Shown: positions 18,369-27,742, counted from the first letter of the stretch. The stretch: DNA of 64,000 bases from Methylococcus mesophilus (GCF_026247885.1 NZ_CP110921.1:3975501-4039500), one strand, 5' to 3'. Translations and numbers: made by a program. The notes: generated by a model from the sequence alone, not told the origin.

Positions 18369-19346
18369 ATGCCACATTGGTTCGAAGACAACTCGCAATC
18401 CATCGGACATACGCCCCTGGTGCGCCTCAACCGGGTGACCGACGGCGCGCCGGCCACGGTGCTGGCGAAGATCGAGGGGCGCAATCCCGCCTATTCGGTC
18501 AAATGCCGGATCGGGGCGGCGATGGTGAAGGACGCCGAACAGCGCGGTCTGCTGGGGCCGGGCAAGGAACTGGTCGAGCCCACCAGCGGCAACACCGGGA
18601 TCGCGCTGGCCTTCGTCGCCGCCGCCCGCAACATTCCGCTGACCCTGACGATGCCGGAAACCATGAGCCTGGAGCGGCGCAAACTGCTGATCGCCTATGG
18701 CGCCAAACTGGTGCTGACGGAGGGTGCCAAGGGCATGTCCGGCGCGGTGGCGCAGGCGGAGGCCATCGCCGCCTCCGATCCCGGCCGCTATGTTCTGCTG
18801 CAGCAGTTCAGAAATCCGGCCAATCCCAAAATTCACGAGGAGACCACGGGCCCCGAGATCTGGGACGACACCGGGGGCGCGGTCGACATCTTCGTGTCAG
18901 GCGTTGGGACCGGCGGCACCATCACCGGGGTTTCTCGCTATCTCAAGCAGACCCGCGGCAAACCGGTGGTCTCGGTCGCGGTCGAGCCGGCCACCAGCCC
19001 CGTGCTGACCCAGCGCCGCGCCGGCGAACCGCTGAAGCCCGCGCCGCACAAGATCCAGGGCATCGGCGCCGGTTTCGTGCCGGAGGTGCTGGATCTGTCG
19101 CTAGTGGACGAGATCGAGCCGGTCAGCAACGAGGAAGCCATTCATTACGCCCGCCGTCTGGCGCGCGAGGAAGGCATCCTGTCGGGGATTTCCAGCGGCG
19201 CCGCGGTGGCAGCCGCCGTGCGGGTCGCCAAGCGGCCGGGCAATGAAGGCAAGACCGTCGTCGTCGTCCTGCCCGATTCCGGCGAACGCTACCTGAGCAG
19301 CGTGCTGTTCGAGGGCGTGTTCGACGCGACGGGGCTGGCCGCATGA
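18369..19346 (+). CDS. cysK: Cysteine synthase A (O-acetylserine sulfhydrylase)
   Basis: The PLP enzyme makes cysteine from O-acetylserine and sulfide. Motifs are clear: the PLP lysine in YSVKCRIG, the substrate-loop [10 protein letters not shown], and the phosphate-binding [10 protein letters not shown]. Length, 325 residues, is normal. ATG at 18369 is preceded by GGGAGG at 18358-18363. It is the first of four genes (cysK-cysE-encapsulin-cysteine desulfurase). The stop overlaps the cysE start (ATGA), so the two should be translated together, and CysK and CysE are known to form a complex. Its product, cysteine, is the substrate of the desulfurase encoded downstream. Confidence 0.97.
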   Translation: MPHWFEDNSQSIGHTPLVRLNRVTDGAPATVLAKIEGRNPAYSVKCRIGAAMVKDAEQRGLLGPGKELVEPTSGNTGIALAFVAAARNIPLTLTMPETMSLERRKLLIAYGAKLVLTEGAKGMSGAVAQAEAIAASDPGRYVLLQQFRNPANPKIHEETTGPEIWDDTGGAVDIFVSGVGTGGTITGVSRYLKQTRGKPVVSVAVEPATSPVLTQRRAGEPLKPAPHKIQGIGAGFVPEVLDLSLVDEIEPVSNEEAIHYARRLAREEGILSGISSGAAVAAAVRVAKRPGNEGKTVVVVLPDSGERYLSSVLFEGVFDATGLAA

Positions 19347-20293
19347 GCGCACGGATGAAGTCCTTCGAGACGCGCCTGTCCGCCGGCCCCAACTGGGGCA
19401 TCGACGCCATCGTCGCCGAATTGCGCCATCTCCGGGAGCGCTCGCTGGAGGCGCGCCAGCGCCTCGACCGTCCGCCCAAGCTGCCTTCGCGCAAGGTCTT
19501 GTCGGAGATCGTGGGCGGGTTGAGCGCGGCGCTGTTTCCCAACCGGCTGGGGGCCGTGGAGATCGCGCGGGAAGGGATCGACCACTATGTCGGCCACACC
19601 CTGGATTCCAGCCTCCGGTCGCTGCGCGAGCAGGTGAGCTGCGAACTGCTTTTCGTTTCCGGCCAGGAGTCGGGTGAGGATGCGCAGGAGCGCGCCGTGG
19701 CAATCGTCCGGGAGTTCGCCGCTCGGCTGCCGCGGATCAGGGAACTGCTGGACACGGACGTGCGTGCGGCATTCGAGGGCGATCCCGCGGCGCGCAGCGT
19801 CGACGAGGTGCTGGCCTGTTATCCCGGTGTGACCGCCGTCATCCATCACCGGCTGGCGCATGAACTGTACCGACTGGGCGTTCCGCTGATCGCCCGGATC
19901 GTCTCCGACGTCGCCCACTCGGCCACGGGCATCGACATCCATCCCGGCGCACAGATCGGCGGCAGCTTCTTCATCGACCACGGCACCGGTGTCGTCATCG
20001 GCGAAACCGCGATCATCGGTGAGCGCGTACGGCTGTACCAGGCCGTGACCCTGGGGGCCAAGCGCTTCCCGGTGGATGAAAACGGTGCCCTGATCAAGGG
20101 CAACGCCCGTCACCCCATCGTGGAGGACGAGGTGGTGATCTACGCCGGCGCCACCATCCTGGGGCGCATCACCATCGGCCGCGGGTCGGTCATCGGCGGC
20201 AACGTCTGGCTGACCCGCAGCGTGCCGCCCAAGAGCAACATCAGCCAGGCGCAGGTGCGCAACGAAACCTTCGATGCCGGCGCCGGCATCTGA
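19343..20293 (+). CDS. cysE: Serine O-acetyltransferase (EpsC/SatA type)
   Basis: The enzyme acetylates serine with acetyl-CoA, the committed step to cysteine. The C-terminal half has left-handed beta-helix hexapeptide repeats with the catalytic region [20 protein letters not shown] and [17 protein letters not shown]. The helical N-terminal part is long, so the protein (316 residues) is larger than E. coli CysE (273) and fits the longer EpsC-type serine acetyltransferases. It overlaps cysK by four bases. Its C-terminus does not end in Ile (ends [10 protein letters not shown], yes Ile), so docking of the tail into the CysK active site is possible. Confidence 0.95.
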   Translation: MSARMKSFETRLSAGPNWGIDAIVAELRHLRERSLEARQRLDRPPKLPSRKVLSEIVGGLSAALFPNRLGAVEIAREGIDHYVGHTLDSSLRSLREQVSCELLFVSGQESGEDAQERAVAIVREFAARLPRIRELLDTDVRAAFEGDPAARSVDEVLACYPGVTAVIHHRLAHELYRLGVPLIARIVSDVAHSATGIDIHPGAQIGGSFFIDHGTGVVIGETAIIGERVRLYQAVTLGAKRFPVDENGALIKGNARHPIVEDEVVIYAGATILGRITIGRGSVIGGNVWLTRSVPPKSNISQAQVRNETFDAGAGI

Positions 20294-20371
20294 AAGCAAA
20301 GGAAGGAGGTCAATCCGCCCAAACGTACAAGCGAAGCTCACCTTACGAAATCCGAAATCAAGGAGTAAACA

Positions 20372-21301
20372 ATGGCAGAAATCGAATCGAGACAACTCGC
20401 ACTGGGCGATGCGGCGGCCCGCCAACTCGCCAACGCCACCAAGACCGTTCCCCAGCTCCAGCCCATCACGCCGCGCTGGCTGGTACACCTGCTGCCTTGG
20501 GTCGGGGTCGAAGCCGGCATCTACCGGCTCAACCGGGTCAAGGACGAATCCCGGGTGCTGACCGCCTGCTCGCAGCGCGACGAGCGCGACCTGCCCGAGA
20601 CCTTCGTCGACTACGACGAAAACCCGCGCGAGTATTTCCTGAGCGCGGTGTCCACCACCGTGGACGTACACACTCGGGTGTCGGACCTGTACAGCAGCCC
20701 GCACGACCAGATCCAGCAGCAGCTGCGCCTGGCCATCGAGACCATCAAGGAGCGCCAGGAAGACGAACTCATCAACAACAAGGAGTACGGCCTGCTGAAC
20801 AACGTCGTGCCCGAGCAGCGCATTTCCACGCTGACGGGCGCGCCGACGCCGGACGATCTGGATGAGCTGATCACCAAGGTTTGGAAGGAGCCCGCCTTCT
20901 TTCTGGCCCACCCGCAGGCGATCGCCGCGTTCGGGCGCGAGTGCACCCGCCGCGGCGTACCGCCGCCGACCGCCAACCTGTTCGGCTCGCCGTTCCTCAC
21001 CTGGCGCGGCATCCCGATCATCCCGACCAACAAGCTGAAGATTCAGGACGGAAAAACCAGCATCCTATTGCTGCGCACCGGCGAAGCCCGCCAGGGCGTG
21101 GTCGGGCTGTATCAGCCGGGGCTGCCGGGCGAGCAGGGCCTGGGGCTCTCGGTCAAATTCATGGGAATCAGCCGCAAGGCCATCGCTTCTTACCTCGTTT
21201 CGCTGTACTGCTCGCTGGCGGTGCTGACGGAAGATGCGATCGCTGTGCTCGAAGGGGTCGAGGTGGGCAAGTACCATGACTATAAGCACGAGTACAAATA
21301 G
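20372..21301 (+). CDS. srpI: Family 2A encapsulin nanocompartment shell protein (SrpI-like)
   Basis: The 309-residue protein resembles SrpI of cyanobacteria, a Family 2A encapsulin with an HK97-type fold. Family traits are visible: an extended N-terminal arm (LALGDAAARQLANATKTVPQ), the stretch ITPRWLVHLLPWVGVEAGIY, the long central helix (QQQLRLAIETIKERQEDELI) and the C-terminal half with WRGIPIIPTNKLKIQDGKTS. It should assemble into a roughly 25 nm protein shell in the cytoplasm. The following gene encodes the known cargo type, a cysteine desulfurase, and overlaps it by 26 bases. The ATG at 20372 follows AAGGAG at 20359-20364. Confidence 0.92.
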   Translation: MAEIESRQLALGDAAARQLANATKTVPQLQPITPRWLVHLLPWVGVEAGIYRLNRVKDESRVLTACSQRDERDLPETFVDYDENPREYFLSAVSTTVDVHTRVSDLYSSPHDQIQQQLRLAIETIKERQEDELINNKEYGLLNNVVPEQRISTLTGAPTPDDLDELITKVWKEPAFFLAHPQAIAAFGRECTRRGVPPPTANLFGSPFLTWRGIPIIPTNKLKIQDGKTSILLLRTGEARQGVVGLYQPGLPGEQGLGLSVKFMGISRKAIASYLVSLYCSLAVLTEDAIAVLEGVEVGKYHDYKHEYK

Positions 21302-23381
21302 CCTGGACTCGGTACCCGGCGCCGCTTCTCCCGAATGGGAGGCCGGGGCCGGCGCTCCGCACGACGCCGGGCTGCTGCGGCAGATTGCCAACGCGCTGTT
21401 CGCGGCGGTGCCCGGCTCCCCGGCCGGCGCCTTGGAGCCGCTGCTGGCGGCTGCGCCCGCAGCGCTGCCGCAGTCGCTGCCCGGTACCCCGCTGCCGACT
21501 CCGCCCTCGGAGGCGGTGCTGCGGTCGATACCCGCCGCGCTGGCCGGCGCCGTCGGCGTCTCGCCGCGCGTGCTGCAGGAGCCGCCGGAACCCGAGTCCG
21601 CCGGATCGGCGTTCTACTTCCTGGAATCGGCCCGGCCCAGTTCGCCGCAGGTGCTGCCCAATCTGAACCTGGCGCCGCCGGGATTCGAGCCGCCTTTGGG
21701 CTTCACGGTGCCTACGGCCTGGCTGGCCGCCGATCCGCGCTCGGCTCCGGGACGCAGCGCGCCGCCGGGGCTGAGGCTGGGTTCGACCGCGCCGGTTACG
21801 CCCGGCGTCGAGGTCGGTGCGCTGCCGTTTGCGGGGGCGGTTCCGCCGGCCTCGGCCTTCGGCGCCAACCGGGACCTGACGCCGCTGCCGGTTTCGTCGG
21901 AACTGGACGGCCTGAGCGGGATTCCGCTCAGCCAACCCCTGGCGCCGGCGGTTCCCGGCAGCGTTCCCGCGCCCGCGGCGCAGCCGCCCTATCCGGCGGG
22001 ATCGCCGGTGACGGCGGGCGGCGAGGGGAGTGAGGCCGGCTGGTATTTCCTCGGCGAAACCTTGGCGCTGGGTGGCGGAAGCGGCTTCCCCGAGGCCGAA
22101 CTGGACGAAGGCGTCCCGGCGCTGGTGGCGGGCGAGACTTCCGCGCATCCGGGATTCGACGTCTACGCGGTGCGGCGCGACTTCCCGATCCTGCAGGAAA
22201 AGGTGCACGGCCATCCGCTGGTCTGGCTGGACAACGGCGCAACGACCCAGAAGCCTCAGGCGGTGATCGACCGGCTGGTGTATTTCTACCAGCACGAGAA
22301 CTCCAACATCCACCGGGCCGCGCACGAACTGGCGGCGCGGGCCACCGACGCCTACGAAGGGGCCCGGGACAAGGTGGCGCGTTTTCTCCACGCTTCGAGC
22401 AAGGACGAGATCGTCTTCACCCGCGGCACGACCGAAGCCATCAACCTGGTGGCCAAGTCCTGGGGTCAGCGCTACATCGGCAAGGGCGACGAAATCGTCA
22501 TCACCTGGCTGGAGCACCACGCCAACATCGTGCCCTGGCAGCAGCTTTGCGCCGAAACCGGGGCGCGGCTGAAAGTGGCGCCGGTGGACGACCGTGGCCA
22601 GATCCTGCTGGACGAGTACGAAAAGCTGTTCACGTCCCGCACCAGGCTGGCGGCCTTCACCCAGGTCTCCAACGCGCTGGGTACGGTAACGCCGGCCCGC
22701 GAGATGATCGAGATCGCCCACCGCCACGGCGCCCGCGTGCTGCTGGACGGCGCCCAGGGCATCGCCCACATGCCGGTGGACGTGCAGGCGCTGGACGTCG
22801 ACTGGTACGTGTTTTCGGGCCACAAGATATTCAGTCCGACCGGCATCGGCGCGCTCTACGGCAAGCTCGATCTGCTCAACGCCACGCCACCTTGGCAGGG
22901 CGGCGGCAACATGATCCAGGACGTGACCCACGAGCGCACGATCTACCACGCGGCGCCCCATCGCTTCGAAGCCGGCACCGGCAACATCGCCGACGCCGTC
23001 GGTTTGGGGGCGGCGCTGGATTACGTGGAACGCTTGGGCCGGGAAAACCTGGAGCGGCATGAGCAGGAGATACTCGCCTATGCCACGGAAGGGCTATCGA
23101 CCGTGCCGGGCTTGCGCATCATCGGCACGGCGGCGGAAAAGGCCGGGGTGATCTCCTTCGTGCTGCCCGGATTCCGCACCGAGGATGTGGGCAAGGCGCT
23201 CAACCGCCAGGGCATCGCGGTACGCGCCGGCCATCACTGCGCGCAGCCGATCCTGCGGCGGTTCGGCCTGGAAACCACGGTGCGGCCGTCGTTCGCGCTG
23301 TACAACACCCGCGAGGATGTCGACGCGCTGGTCGCCGCCGTGCGGCGCATCCAGGCGGGGAGTGTGGAGTTGGGCCGTTGA
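21276..23381 (+). CDS. Encapsulin cargo cysteine desulfurase (SufS-like) with long disordered targeting domain
   Basis: The protein has 701 residues. Residues about 1-290 are low-complexity Pro/Ala/Gly-rich sequence containing three short conserved-looking motifs: LLRQIANALFAAVPG (33-47), FYFLESARP (from 113) and WYFLGETLALGG (from 256). In Family 2A systems this region loads the enzyme into the shell. Residues 294-701 are a class V aminotransferase-fold cysteine desulfurase with the PLP lysine near 517 (SGHKIFSPTG) and the active cysteine near 655 (AGHHCAQPIL). It converts cysteine to alanine plus a persulfide. The start is ATG 21276 with GAGGTGGG upstream, inside the shell gene, suggesting translational coupling. 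The frame is open upstream to 21234. Confidence 0.93.
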   Translation: MTISTSTNSLDSVPGAASPEWEAGAGAPHDAGLLRQIANALFAAVPGSPAGALEPLLAAAPAALPQSLPGTPLPTPPSEAVLRSIPAALAGAVGVSPRVLQEPPEPESAGSAFYFLESARPSSPQVLPNLNLAPPGFEPPLGFTVPTAWLAADPRSAPGRSAPPGLRLGSTAPVTPGVEVGALPFAGAVPPASAFGANRDLTPLPVSSELDGLSGIPLSQPLAPAVPGSVPAPAAQPPYPAGSPVTAGGEGSEAGWYFLGETLALGGGSGFPEAELDEGVPALVAGETSAHPGFDVYAVRRDFPILQEKVHGHPLVWLDNGATTQKPQAVIDRLVYFYQHENSNIHRAAHELAARATDAYEGARDKVARFLHASSKDEIVFTRGTTEAINLVAKSWGQRYIGKGDEIVITWLEHHANIVPWQQLCAETGARLKVAPVDDRGQILLDEYEKLFTSRTRLAAFTQVSNALGTVTPAREMIEIAHRHGARVLLDGAQGIAHMPVDVQALDVDWYVFSGHKIFSPTGIGALYGKLDLLNATPPWQGGGNMIQDVTHERTIYHAAPHRFEAGTGNIADAVGLGAALDYVERLGRENLERHEQEILAYATEGLSTVPGLRIIGTAAEKAGVISFVLPGFRTEDVGKALNRQGIAVRAGHHCAQPILRRFGLETTVRPSFALYNTREDVDALVAAVRRIQAGSVELGR

Positions 23382-23449
23382 GGGGGATATCCTGGATCGG
23401 TGATGAGATAATCAGAGTCTGCTAATATTTAACCTTATGTCATTCGATC

Positions 23450-23481
23450 GACGCCGGCTGTTCCGCAGCCGGCGTCGTTTT
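23450..23481 (+). terminator. Rho-independent terminator after the encapsulin operon
   Basis: ACGCCGGCTG and CAGCCGGCGT form a perfect ten-base stem with a TTCCG loop, followed by GTTTTC. It ends the cysK-to-desulfurase operon and shows that the next gene starts at 23503 rather than at the in-frame ATG 23437. Confidence 0.85.
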
Positions 23482-23502
23482 CGCACTCTGAGCGAGCGAT
23501 CC

Positions 23503-24900
23503 ATGAATCCTGCCTTCCCACCCCAAACCATCGCTATTGTCGGCGCCGGCTTCAGCGGCACCCTGGTGGCGGCGCACCTGTTGTCCAGGGCGAAGGCGCC
23601 GCTGACGATCCATCTGATCGAGCGGGAGCGCAGCCGCTTCGCCCGCGGCGTCGCCTACAGCACCACCGAGGACTGCCACCTCCTCAACGTGCCCGCCGGG
23701 AACATGAGCGCCATTCCCGACGACCGCGAGCATTTCCTGCGCTGGGCACAGGCCCGGGCGGCTGAATTGCTCAACTGCGCCTGCGTCAGCGAAGTGACGG
23801 CCGCAGCCTATCTGCCGCGGCGGGCCTACGGCGATTACATCGCCGAGGTGCTGGACGAAGCAGAGCGCGGTGCGGCGCCCGGCGTAGGCCTTGAGCGCCG
23901 GATCGACGAGGTTGCTTCCTTGAAGGTCGAGGGCGAGGCCGTCGACCTCCGGCTGGCCTCCGGCGCGCAGCTCCGGGCCGACCGCGTCGTGCTGGCGCTG
24001 GGGAATTTCCGCCCCGGCGACCCGTCCGGCGCCGAAGCCGCGTTTTACCGCAGCGCCCGCTACCACGGCGACCCTTGGGCGCCCGATGTATTGGAAAGGC
24101 TCCTCCCCACCGAGTCCTGCCTCCTGGTGGGCAGCGGCCTCACCATGGTCGACTGGGCCATCACCTTGAACCAGGCCGGCTACCGCGGCGCCATCCATGT
24201 CGTTTCGAGACGCGGTCTGTGGCCTCAGCCCCATAAGCCGGGTCCGCCGGCGGCGTTCGGCGTTGAGCCCTCCGGTGCCGGCGGGGCCGTCCGCAAAGGC
24301 CTGCACAGTATCCGGGCTTTCATCCGCGACACCGGCGCCGACTGGCGTCCCGCGATCGACGCGCTGCGGCCGGCGACCCAGACGCTATGGAAGAGTCTCG
24401 GACTCTCGGAGCAGCGCCGCTTCCTGCGCCATCTGCGCACGTTGTGGGATTGCCACCGCCATCGGCTGGCGCCCGGCATCGCCGCGCGGCTGGCCGCGAT
24501 GCTGGATTCCGGGCAACTGGTCCGCCATGTGGGACGCATCCGCGGCTTTCGCGATCTTGGCAGCCAGGTCGAAGTCGCCATCCGGCCGCGGGGAAGTGAT
24601 CGGAACTATGAGTTCCGTGTCGATGCGGTGGTGAACTGTTCCGGTTCGGAGAGCGATTACCGCAGGCTCGACAGTCCCCTGGTCAAGGATCTGCTGGAAA
24701 AGCGGCTGATCCGGCCGGACCCGCTGGCGCTGGGGTTGGATGTCGCCGACAGCGGTGCCTTGGTCGACGCGGAAGGCGCCGCGTCCGGGTTCCTGTTCAC
24801 CCTCGGACCGCCGCAGAAGGGGCGGTTGTGGGAAACCACGGCAGTGCCGGAAATACGGGGGCAGGCGGCCAGGCTGGCGGTGGAACTGCTGGGAGCTTAG
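23503..24900 (+). CDS. FAD/NAD(P)-binding protein (YdhS-like)
   Basis: The 465-residue protein opens with a dinucleotide-binding motif (TIAIVGAGFSGTLVAAHLL), then HLIERERSRFARGVAYSTT and LLNVPAGNMSAIPDD, as in the FAD-NAD(P)-binding family that includes E. coli YdhS. A second glycine-rich motif (CLLVGSGLTMVDWAI) lies near residue 205, for NAD(P). The reaction is unknown for this family. Members occur near sulfur and sugar metabolism genes. It is monocistronic here: a terminator precedes it and the next genes are on the other strand. The C-terminal part has the VNCSGSESDYR stretch common to the family. Confidence 0.83.
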   Translation: MNPAFPPQTIAIVGAGFSGTLVAAHLLSRAKAPLTIHLIERERSRFARGVAYSTTEDCHLLNVPAGNMSAIPDDREHFLRWAQARAAELLNCACVSEVTAAAYLPRRAYGDYIAEVLDEAERGAAPGVGLERRIDEVASLKVEGEAVDLRLASGAQLRADRVVLALGNFRPGDPSGAEAAFYRSARYHGDPWAPDVLERLLPTESCLLVGSGLTMVDWAITLNQAGYRGAIHVVSRRGLWPQPHKPGPPAAFGVEPSGAGGAVRKGLHSIRAFIRDTGADWRPAIDALRPATQTLWKSLGLSEQRRFLRHLRTLWDCHRHRLAPGIAARLAAMLDSGQLVRHVGRIRGFRDLGSQVEVAIRPRGSDRNYEFRVDAVVNCSGSESDYRRLDSPLVKDLLEKRLIRPDPLALGLDVADSGALVDAEGAASGFLFTLGPPQKGRLWETTAVPEIRGQAARLAVELLGA

Positions 24901-24904
24901 CGCC

Positions 24905-25291
24905 TCAGACCGGTAGCATCAGGTCGCCGTATTTTGCCACGGTCGCATCGCAGGTCATCAGCCTGAGCGGTTCCGTGATCGCCTGAGCGATCAGAATGCG
25001 GTCGAAGGGATCGGCGTGGATATGGGGCAGCGTCCCGGTAGCGGCGGCATGATCGGCGGTAATCGGGAGCAGGACGTAGCCGGCCTCCTTGAAATAGCGG
25101 GCGGCTTCGGTGCCGGAAACCGGCATATTGCCGCGGTTGAGCGAATGCTTGATGGTAATTTCCCAAACCGACGCGGCGCTTACGAAAATCTCCGATGCCG
25201 GTGCAAGGATCAGTTCGCGTGCCCGGGCAGGTAGTCTTGGACTGTCCGTGATCGCCCACAGGGCGATGTGCGTGTCGAGCAGCAGCCTCAA
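24905..25291 (-). CDS. PIN-domain toxin (VapC family)
   Basis: The 128-residue protein starts LLLDTHIALWAI, the first PIN motif with the metal-binding aspartate. The conserved glutamate follows in SAASVWEITIK, and a further aspartate in ADPFDRILIAQA. PIN toxins are Mg-dependent ribonucleases that often cut tRNA or rRNA. This subfamily pairs with Phd/YefM antitoxins. The start appears to be TTG at 25291, overlapping the antitoxin stop by four bases (TTGA), which ties toxin translation to the antitoxin. It ends five bases after the convergent FAD protein's stop. Confidence 0.92.
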   Translation of the reverse strand: MRLLLDTHIALWAITDSPRLPARARELILAPASEIFVSAASVWEITIKHSLNRGNMPVSGTEAARYFKEAGYVLLPITADHAAATGTLPHIHADPFDRILIAQAITEPLRLMTCDATVAKYGDLMLPV

Positions 25292-25536
25292 TTTGCGACC
25301 ATGCCGAAGAGTTTCGCGATCATGGCGTTATCCGCATCGATGTCGTCCGGCACGACGAAGGCGCCTTTGGCGACGCCGATGCGCTTGTCCGTCGCAGGCG
25401 CCTTGCCGATGCGCACCAGCCTGGCAGCGGGCTTGCCGTTGCGGGCGATGACGATTTCCTGTTCCTGGCCGGATTCCACCTGTTCCACCAACTTCGACAG
25501 ATGGGTTTTGGCTTCCAGCATGTTGACGGTGCTCAT
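25288..25536 (-). CDS. Phd/YefM-family antitoxin
   Basis: The 82-residue protein has the Phd/YefM N-terminal DNA-binding fold: MSTVNMLEAKTHLSKLVEQV, then EIVIARNGKPAARLV. The C-terminal tail (VPDDIDADNAMIAKLFG) should wrap around and block the PIN toxin encoded directly downstream. Antitoxins of this family repress their own promoter. A perfect palindrome lies 28 bases upstream of the start. GGAAG precedes the ATG at 25536. Confidence 0.92.
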   Translation of the reverse strand: MSTVNMLEAKTHLSKLVEQVESGQEQEIVIARNGKPAARLVRIGKAPATDKRIGVAKGAFVVPDDIDADNAMIAKLFGMVAN

Positions 25537-25564
25537 AGGACTTCCTTCGAAAGGTTTCTGGTCA

Positions 25565-25578
25565 ATCTTAGCTAAGAT
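25565..25578. promoter_or_regulatory. Perfect 14-bp palindrome, candidate antitoxin operator
   Basis: ATCTTAGCTAAGAT is its own reverse complement. It lies between the antitoxin start (25536, leftward) and the ClC channel start (25597, rightward). Phd/YefM antitoxins bind palindromes in their own promoter, so this is the likely operator. It sits only 18 bases before the ClC ATG and may affect that gene too. Confidence 0.6.
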
Positions 25579-25596
25579 CGGCAGGGACGGACAAGC

Positions 25597-27363
25597 ATGT
25601 ATCCTGTCCCGGTTCAGCTAGCCGGAGTTCGTTTGCTCATTCGCGCCGTCCTTCTCATTCGCCTCCATCTGCGCCAAGCCCTGGGCCGCTCCTCGCTGGA
25701 TGGAATGCTGCTCTGGGCTACCCTGGTCGGAGTAGTCGGCGGCGCATCGTCAGCGCTGTTCCGGGAGGCGGCGATCGGGCTGGAATGGCTCCTGACCGGA
25801 CGTACGGCCGATCTGGTCAGCGTCGCGACGAGCCTCCCAGTCGACAAACGCGTATGGATTCCGGCGATTGGAGGCCTCGTCGCCGGCACGGTGCTCGCCC
25901 TGGGCGCCCGGCTGTTCCGGCGCGGACGCGCGGTGGACTATCTGGAGGCGATCAACGTCGGCGACGGGCACATCCCGCTCGGTCCGACCCTGGCGCGGCT
26001 GGGTTCCTCGCTGTGCTCGATCGGCTCCGGCTCCTCGATCGGTCGGGAGGGCGGCATGGTGCAGTTTTCGGCGCTGCTGGCCTCGTCCATCGGCGGGGCG
26101 TTCCGGCTGAGCCGGCCGCGCCTGCGCCTCCTGGTCGCCTGCGGCGGCGCGGCAGGCATCGCTTCGGCCTACAACACGCCGCTGGCCGGTGCGTTGTTCA
26201 TCGCCGAGATCGTGCTTCAATCGCTGTCCATCGAGATTCTGGGGCCGCTGGTGGTCGCCTCGGTGCTGGCGACGCTCACCATCCGCCAGTGGATCGGCCT
26301 GCGTCCCATCTTCGAAGCGCCGGATTTCGGGCCGTTGCCCAGCCAGGGGATTCTGCCGGTGCTCGGCCTGGGACTTCTCGCCGGTCTGCTCGCGCCCCTG
26401 TTCCTGGTTCTGCTGGAGCGTTCCCGGCGGCTGTTCCGGCGGTCCAGGCTGCCTTTGCCTCTGAGCCTGGGCCTGGGGGGCCTGCTCGTGGGGCTGGTGT
26501 CCGTTGCCGAGCCCGGCGTCTGGGGCAACGGCCACGCGGTGGTCGACGCCTTGCTGAACGACACGCCGGAACGCCATGCCGTGATGAGCCTGCTGCTCTT
26601 GAAGATTCTGGCTACCGCGGCGGCGGTCGGTTCCGGCGCGGTCGGCGGCGTCTTCACCCCGACCCTTTTCATTGGCGCGGGCATCGGCTGGCTGTTCGGC
26701 GACGCGATGCACGCCTGGCTGCCGGAGGCGGGCGCGGCAGCCGTGACCTATGCCGTTCTGGGCATGGGCGCCTTCCTCGCCGGCACCACCCATGCCCCGG
26801 TCATGGCGATCCTGATGGTGTTCGAGATGACGCAGGACGCCGATCTGCTGTTTCCCCTGATCGTCGCGTCGATTTCCGCCCGCTACCTCTCCGCCGCGGT
26901 CCGGCCGAAGACGGTGTACGCGGATGCGCTGGGGCAGGAGAGCCCCGCCTACCCGTGGTCGTTGCGGGTCGCCGCCCTGCAATTGCCGGCGGGCCGCAGC
27001 GTGACCGCCGATGCGCCCATGGCAGCGGTCTGCCGGCTGTTCAGCCGCCATTCGATGCAGCATCTGTGGGTCGTGGATGCAGGCGGCGTTTATAGGGGCG
27101 CGATCGCCTTGCAGGCGGCGGCAAGCCTTGCCCCGAGGGAAGTCGAGCGGGGCGCAACCTACCCTGGGGCGGCGTACCCGAAGTTCGCGGGTGAATGCCT
27201 CGATGAGACGCTGCCCCAGCTTTCGCCGGATTCGCCCCTGGCTGAAGCCCTGGCCTCGTTCGAGCGAACCGGCGCGGACAGGCTGCCGGTCGTCGACGCC
27301 GGCGGTCTGCTGGCCGGAGAAATCGCCAGGGTCGACGTGCTCCTGAGTTTCAAGCAGCTTTGA
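25597..27363 (+). CDS. ClC-family chloride channel/transporter with C-terminal CBS domains
   Basis: The 588-residue protein has about ten to twelve membrane helices and ClC selectivity motifs: GSGSSIGREGG (the GREGP motif, here with Gly for Pro), SAYNTPLAGALFIAEIVL, and GSGAVGGVFTPTLFIGAGIG (the GGxFxP motif). The C-terminal 130 residues contain a CBS pair (MAAVCRLFSRHSMQHLWVVD, then LAEALASFERTGADRLPVVD) that senses nucleotides in other members. It moves chloride, perhaps in exchange for protons, across the inner membrane. The glutamate of GREG is the gating residue; the proton glutamate of exchangers cannot be placed with confidence. The start ATG 25597 is close to the antitoxin operator. 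Confidence 0.9.
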   Translation: MYPVPVQLAGVRLLIRAVLLIRLHLRQALGRSSLDGMLLWATLVGVVGGASSALFREAAIGLEWLLTGRTADLVSVATSLPVDKRVWIPAIGGLVAGTVLALGARLFRRGRAVDYLEAINVGDGHIPLGPTLARLGSSLCSIGSGSSIGREGGMVQFSALLASSIGGAFRLSRPRLRLLVACGGAAGIASAYNTPLAGALFIAEIVLQSLSIEILGPLVVASVLATLTIRQWIGLRPIFEAPDFGPLPSQGILPVLGLGLLAGLLAPLFLVLLERSRRLFRRSRLPLPLSLGLGGLLVGLVSVAEPGVWGNGHAVVDALLNDTPERHAVMSLLLLKILATAAAVGSGAVGGVFTPTLFIGAGIGWLFGDAMHAWLPEAGAAAVTYAVLGMGAFLAGTTHAPVMAILMVFEMTQDADLLFPLIVASISARYLSAAVRPKTVYADALGQESPAYPWSLRVAALQLPAGRSVTADAPMAAVCRLFSRHSMQHLWVVDAGGVYRGAIALQAAASLAPREVERGATYPGAAYPKFAGECLDETLPQLSPDSPLAEALASFERTGADRLPVVDAGGLLAGEIARVDVLLSFKQL

Positions 27364-27372
27364 GTGCCAGTT

Positions 27373-27434
27373 GGGAACTTCGTATCCGGCTGGCAGGACG
27401 GACGAAGTTCCCGTGGGAGTGGGCTTCAGCCCAC
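27373..27434. repeat. Two inverted repeats downstream of the ClC gene
   Basis: GGGAACTTCGT (27373-27383) is matched by ACGAAGTTCCC (27402-27412), a perfect eleven-base stem. GTGGGCT/AGCCCAC (27419-27434) forms a second short hairpin. They follow the ClC stop directly and may end or stabilise its transcript, although no T run follows. In the remaining bases to 27742 I see no gene that I can support, only the leader of the next gene. Confidence 0.55.
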
Positions 27435-27742
27435 GATCACTCGCTGCCTCAAACCCACGCCCGCAAAAGGGATTTCGATAACGCATGGATGTCGCGGATG
27501 CGTTGCGCCAAGGTATTGCCATTTCCATCGAATTCCCTCTGCGGGGCGATCCAGTATCCCGTTCCAAGTTTTCTGCGCGATATCACGCGCAATTCCGTAA
27601 AAATACGCAAGTTTCCGGTTTCCTCGATTGTAATATCGATGCCGGTATGAGGCCGGATTTGTTGGCATGATTGCTGCCATTCTTTGAGTTGGGCTGTCTG
27701 CCATCCCGGCGGCGCGCGACAACGATAAGAATCGGAGGAACC

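Noticed and set aside
19289-20911. 540-codon frame antisense to cysE and encapsulin
   Set aside because: It spans three real genes on the other strand and shows no domain pattern.
21168-23060. 630-codon frame antisense to the desulfurase
   Set aside because: It is a mirror of a GC-rich gene with clear catalytic motifs on the plus strand.
27485-27670. Short plus-strand frame before the first cytochrome
   Set aside because: No ribosome-binding site and no recognisable protein; treated as leader sequence.
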